42,853 nucleotides of DNA from JAJZRV01 sp027442615 (lineage in GTDB: Bacteria > Pseudomonadota > Gammaproteobacteria > Burkholderiales > Ferrovaceae): contig DAIBBI010000022.1 in assembly GCA_027442615.1 (NCBI GenBank), positions 1-42,853 of the forward strand. Reading direction: 5' to 3'. A program made the translations under genes and the position numbers. Below, piece by piece: positions 40,245-42,853 of the stretch. The stretch's first letter is position 1; every line of letters begins with the position of its first letter. The notes below the pieces were generated by a model that was given only the letters and a program-made list of their open reading frames with translations, searched no databases and had not been told where the DNA came from.

Positions 40245-41570
40245 ATGAAACTCACAACCGTGTTCAAAATTTTGGCATTGAGCGCCCCCCTGTTTTGCCA
40301 TGAAGCCGGCAGCGCGGGCCTGCCAAGCGCGATGGACAACGAACTCAATGCCATGACTCCGGATGTGGAGTCGTTTTACATTGATCTTCACAGGAATCCG
40401 GAACTCGCCTTCAACGAATACATGACGGCAAACAAGCTGGCCAAGCGCGTCAAGGCGTTGGGTTATGAGGTCACTACGGGGGTTGGCGGTACCGGCGTTG
40501 TGGCCATTCTTCGAAACGGACCTGGCCCCACAGTCATGTTGCGCACCGAAATGGACGCTCTTCCGGTGCAGGAAAAAACCGGGCTGTCCTTCGCCAGTAC
40601 CACGGTCACCAAAAATGTAGCGGGAGATGCGATTCCCGTGATGCATGCCTGCGGCCATGACGTTCACATGTCCGCCTGGGTGGGTACGGCCAAGCTGATG
40701 GCTGACAATCGGGCCCTATGGCATGGCACGCTGGTGCTGGTGGGTCAGCCTGCAGAGGAAATCGTTCAAGGTTCGGCCGCCATGCTCAAGGACGGTTTGT
40801 TTACCCGATTCCCGAAACCGGATTACGCCCTGTCCGTGCATGACGAATCCACCCTGCCCTCGGGGCAGGTGGGCTATCACCCCGCCTATTTCCGTGCCGC
40901 AGCCGACACAGTCAACATCACGATCTTTGGCCAGGGCGGACACGGAGCAGCACCACACGACACCATCGACCCCATTGTCATTGCAGCGCGCGTCATCATG
41001 GCCCTGCAAACTGTGGTATCCCGGGAAAACAATCCGATGGATCCCGTGGTCATCACGGTTGGCAGCATCCACGGCGGTACGCAGGCCAACATCATTCCGG
41101 ACCAGGTCAAGCTGCAACTGACGGTACGAACCTTTAGTGAAGCCGTACGCAACCGCGTTCACGCCGCCATTGCCCGCGAAGTCAAAGGGGAGGCCCTGGC
41201 TGCAAATGCCCCCAGGGAGCCCCTGATTGAGGTGCGCCGTGGCGTGGATGCGGTGTACAACGATCCGGAACTGACGGCCCGGATGGTCCGTACCCTGCGC
41301 GAGGTGATGGGCCCTCAAAATGTGGTGGAGATGCCTGCCAAAATGACTTCAGAAGATTTTGCAAACTATGGGCTGGCCGGCGCCAAGGCGGTGCTTTTGC
41401 ACATTGGAGCGGTGGAACCCTCCAAACTGGACGCTGCCAGGAAAAGTGGCATACCGTTACCGGGCCCCCACTCCCCGCAATGGGCGCCTGAATACAAACC
41501 CACCATCCAGGCAGCGATTACCGCAGAAACTGCAATACTGCTCGACCTGTTGGGCAACCAGAAATTCTGA
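40245..41570 (+). CDS. Exported M20-family amidohydrolase
   Basis: The 441-residue product is an M20D-type metallohydrolase (hippurate hydrolase/IAA-amino-acid hydrolase group). It has a signal peptide (MKLTTVFKILALSAPLFCHEAGSA), so it is probably periplasmic. Metal-binding elements are TEMDALPVQE, HACGHDVHMSAWVG and GQPAEEIVQG. The dimerisation domain contains GQGGHGAAPHDTIDP. The C-terminal SEDFANYG supplies another ligand. It likely removes an N-acyl group from an amino-acid conjugate; substrate unknown. Confidence 0.92.
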   Translation: MKLTTVFKILALSAPLFCHEAGSAGLPSAMDNELNAMTPDVESFYIDLHRNPELAFNEYMTANKLAKRVKALGYEVTTGVGGTGVVAILRNGPGPTVMLRTEMDALPVQEKTGLSFASTTVTKNVAGDAIPVMHACGHDVHMSAWVGTAKLMADNRALWHGTLVLVGQPAEEIVQGSAAMLKDGLFTRFPKPDYALSVHDESTLPSGQVGYHPAYFRAAADTVNITIFGQGGHGAAPHDTIDPIVIAARVIMALQTVVSRENNPMDPVVITVGSIHGGTQANIIPDQVKLQLTVRTFSEAVRNRVHAAIAREVKGEALAANAPREPLIEVRRGVDAVYNDPELTARMVRTLREVMGPQNVVEMPAKMTSEDFANYGLAGAKAVLLHIGAVEPSKLDAARKSGIPLPGPHSPQWAPEYKPTIQAAITAETAILLDLLGNQKF

Positions 41571-41673
41571 AAATGCGGCTGCATGGATCTGCAAATGATG
41601 GGGTTTCAACAGTTACTCCTGGTAAAGCTCACCGACAACGGGGTGGCATGCGCTACATGTCATGGCAAGCGTA

Positions 41674-42765
41674 TCAGCGCTGGGCTGATGTGCGCCAGTC
41701 GCGAAAAATGTCGATGTCTATCCCGTCCGGATTGTTCAACTGGTTCGGCCCGTTCCCCGGATGATCAGTGACCCCATATTGCCAAATGATCTGTTTGGTC
41801 TGCCGGTCGATGACGATGACGCGATGCCGATAGTCGTCATTCAGGATGACGTCGCCATTCGGCAATTCTTCTGCGAGTGAGGGATGGTCCAGCATGGCCT
41901 CGCCGCCCCTGGCAAAGTAGTCCCAGGTCACCTTGCGTTTGACCGGATCGAATATGATGACGCGACCGGGCTTGCTGTAGTCGGCCACGATCACCTGGCC
42001 ATCATGGGTTGGCATCGCATCAGATGGATAGTGCAGTCCGAAAGCTGGCATGGACCAAACGAGCTTGCCATCACGCGTCAAACGGGATATCCATGTGCCC
42101 ATGATTTCGGTGAGGAGAATGTCCCCCCCCTCCATTTCCACCACACCATTTGGAAGCCCAAGGTACCGTGGCGGGTCATGGCGGCAATTGGGATCCCTGC
42201 GCCACTTTCCGTCCTTGCGGCTGGGCTTCCCCCATTGCTCCTTGATTTTTGAGGTTTCCCGATCCAGGAAGAGGGCGCGACAGTTGCGGATGTCGGCAAC
42301 CAGGATGGTTCCATCAGCCAGCACATGGGTGTCGTCCGGGAAATTCAGATATCCTGGATCGTTTCCGGCCACATCTGGAACGCCGTAACTCCAGACCAGC
42401 TCGCGACGCTCATAGTCGACGAGGTGGATATCCTGATTATCCTCCTCGCTAATGGCAAGCAAACGTCCGTCAGGCGAGAAGTAGACGTCGTCGTTATCAT
42501 GGTAGATCTTCAGGTTTGGCGAGCCAAACTGCCAGATAATGTGCTTGTCTGGAGACACCTCGATCAACCGGTTGTTGCGGCGATCGGCGATGACGACGGG
42601 ATAAGGCAGCGGTTTACCCCAAGAGGGGGTTGGTGCACTCCGGTTGCCGGTGACCGGAGGAGGCACTGACAATATTGGGTCCTCCGTAGCATTTGCAACC
42701 ACGTTGATGGCCAGCGCGAGGAGAGCCGCACAAAGGTTGTACCTCACTAATGCTGCGATGCTCAT
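41674..42765 (-). CDS. Exported beta-propeller protein
   Basis: The 363-residue product has a signal peptide (YNLCAALLALAINVVANA) and then repeated NHL/PQQ-like blades. Recurrent patterns include VVIADRRNNRLIEVSPDKHIIWQFG, here in parts VIADRRNNRLIEV and HIIWQFG, then LVDYERRELVWSYG, VADIRNCRALFLD, LTRDGKLVWSM and IDRQTKQIIWQYG. The enzymatic function is not apparent. The family includes arylsulfotransferase-like and lactonase-like propellers, and the catalytic histidine of the former is not evident. The region to the right edge (42766-42853) holds the upstream sequence and an ACTGTACAGT palindrome at 42834-42843. Confidence 0.82.
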   Translation of the reverse strand: MSIAALVRYNLCAALLALAINVVANATEDPILSVPPPVTGNRSAPTPSWGKPLPYPVVIADRRNNRLIEVSPDKHIIWQFGSPNLKIYHDNDDVYFSPDGRLLAISEEDNQDIHLVDYERRELVWSYGVPDVAGNDPGYLNFPDDTHVLADGTILVADIRNCRALFLDRETSKIKEQWGKPSRKDGKWRRDPNCRHDPPRYLGLPNGVVEMEGGDILLTEIMGTWISRLTRDGKLVWSMPAFGLHYPSDAMPTHDGQVIVADYSKPGRVIIFDPVKRKVTWDYFARGGEAMLDHPSLAEELPNGDVILNDDYRHRVIVIDRQTKQIIWQYGVTDHPGNGPNQLNNPDGIDIDIFRDWRTSAQR

Positions 42766-42853
42766 GGAATCATATTCCTCATCAGTTTCTGCGTGCGGAT
42801 AGACTACGCCAATGCGGCTGCCCGTTGTAAAAGACTGTACAGTTACGCAGGAT

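Noticed and set aside
41583..41771. 62-residue frame with a CATCH heme-like motif
   Set aside because: A single CxxCH in a short frame that overlaps the end of the beta-propeller gene, with no signal peptide and no cytochrome fold; probably chance, at best a remnant.
42834..42843. ACTGTACAGT palindrome, similar to CTGTACAG at 10055-10062, as a shared operator
   Set aside because: An eight-base match is likely by chance in 42.8 kb, and the two sites flank unrelated genes.

Overview
The window reads as a chromosomal segment of a sulfur-oxidising, probably autotrophic Gram-negative bacterium, most likely a betaproteobacterium of the Thiobacillus / Sulfuricella type. The reasons are a complete reverse-type dsr operon (dsrABEFHCMKLJO plus a partial dsrP), a rhodanese-TusA-DsrE2 sulfur relay set, and a glycolate oxidase operon of the kind used to salvage Calvin-cycle 2-phosphoglycolate. 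Housekeeping neighbours (gluQ, sfsA, rhlE) fit a proteobacterial chromosome. The taxonomic call is inference. I see no rRNA, tRNA, insertion sequence, phage gene or CRISPR array.

Region 1 (1-9904, minus strand) is the dsr operon, transcribed leftward from dsrA. Overlapping or closely spaced genes encode siroheme sulfite reductase DsrAB, the sulfurtransferase DsrEFH, its partner DsrC, the DsrMKJOP membrane complex and the NAD(P)H oxidoreductase DsrL. dsrP runs off the left edge, and dsrN/dsrR, if present, lie beyond it.

Region 2 (10088-13272, plus strand) is divergent from dsrA and is the most unusual part. Six tightly packed genes encode a 72-residue unknown, an orphan Cas6/Cmx6-type RNA endonuclease homologue, a DsrC paralogue lacking both redox cysteines (RspA type), a tandem TusA-TusA fusion, a 198-residue unknown and a TauD-like 2-oxoglutarate dioxygenase. 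No CRISPR locus is nearby. The combination suggests an undescribed sulfur-linked regulatory or RNA-processing module.

Region 3 (13277-20554) holds rhd-tusA-dsrE2-fadL on the minus strand, a divergent NarX/NarL-like two-component pair whose sensor has a four-cysteine GAF domain, a YeiH-type exporter with a divergent LysR regulator, and an exported DsrE-fold protein. These genes are plausibly linked by sulfur transfer, sulfite handling and sulfur or redox sensing.

Region 4 (20558-31110) is mostly general metabolism: quinone oxidoreductase, sfsA, pirin, gluQ, an EamA transporter, glcDEF, yggU-rhlE and a small DUF3147-like membrane protein.

Region 5 (31111-42853) looks more accessory. It has a truncated GFA-domain gene abutting an EamA/LysR pair, a PsiF-repeat protein, a PAS-GGDEF-EAL protein, a probable 28-residue membrane protein with its own signals, a serine hydrolase, cytochrome b561, a VIT-family transporter, a four-fold repeated membrane protein, an exported M20 amidohydrolase and an exported beta-propeller protein.
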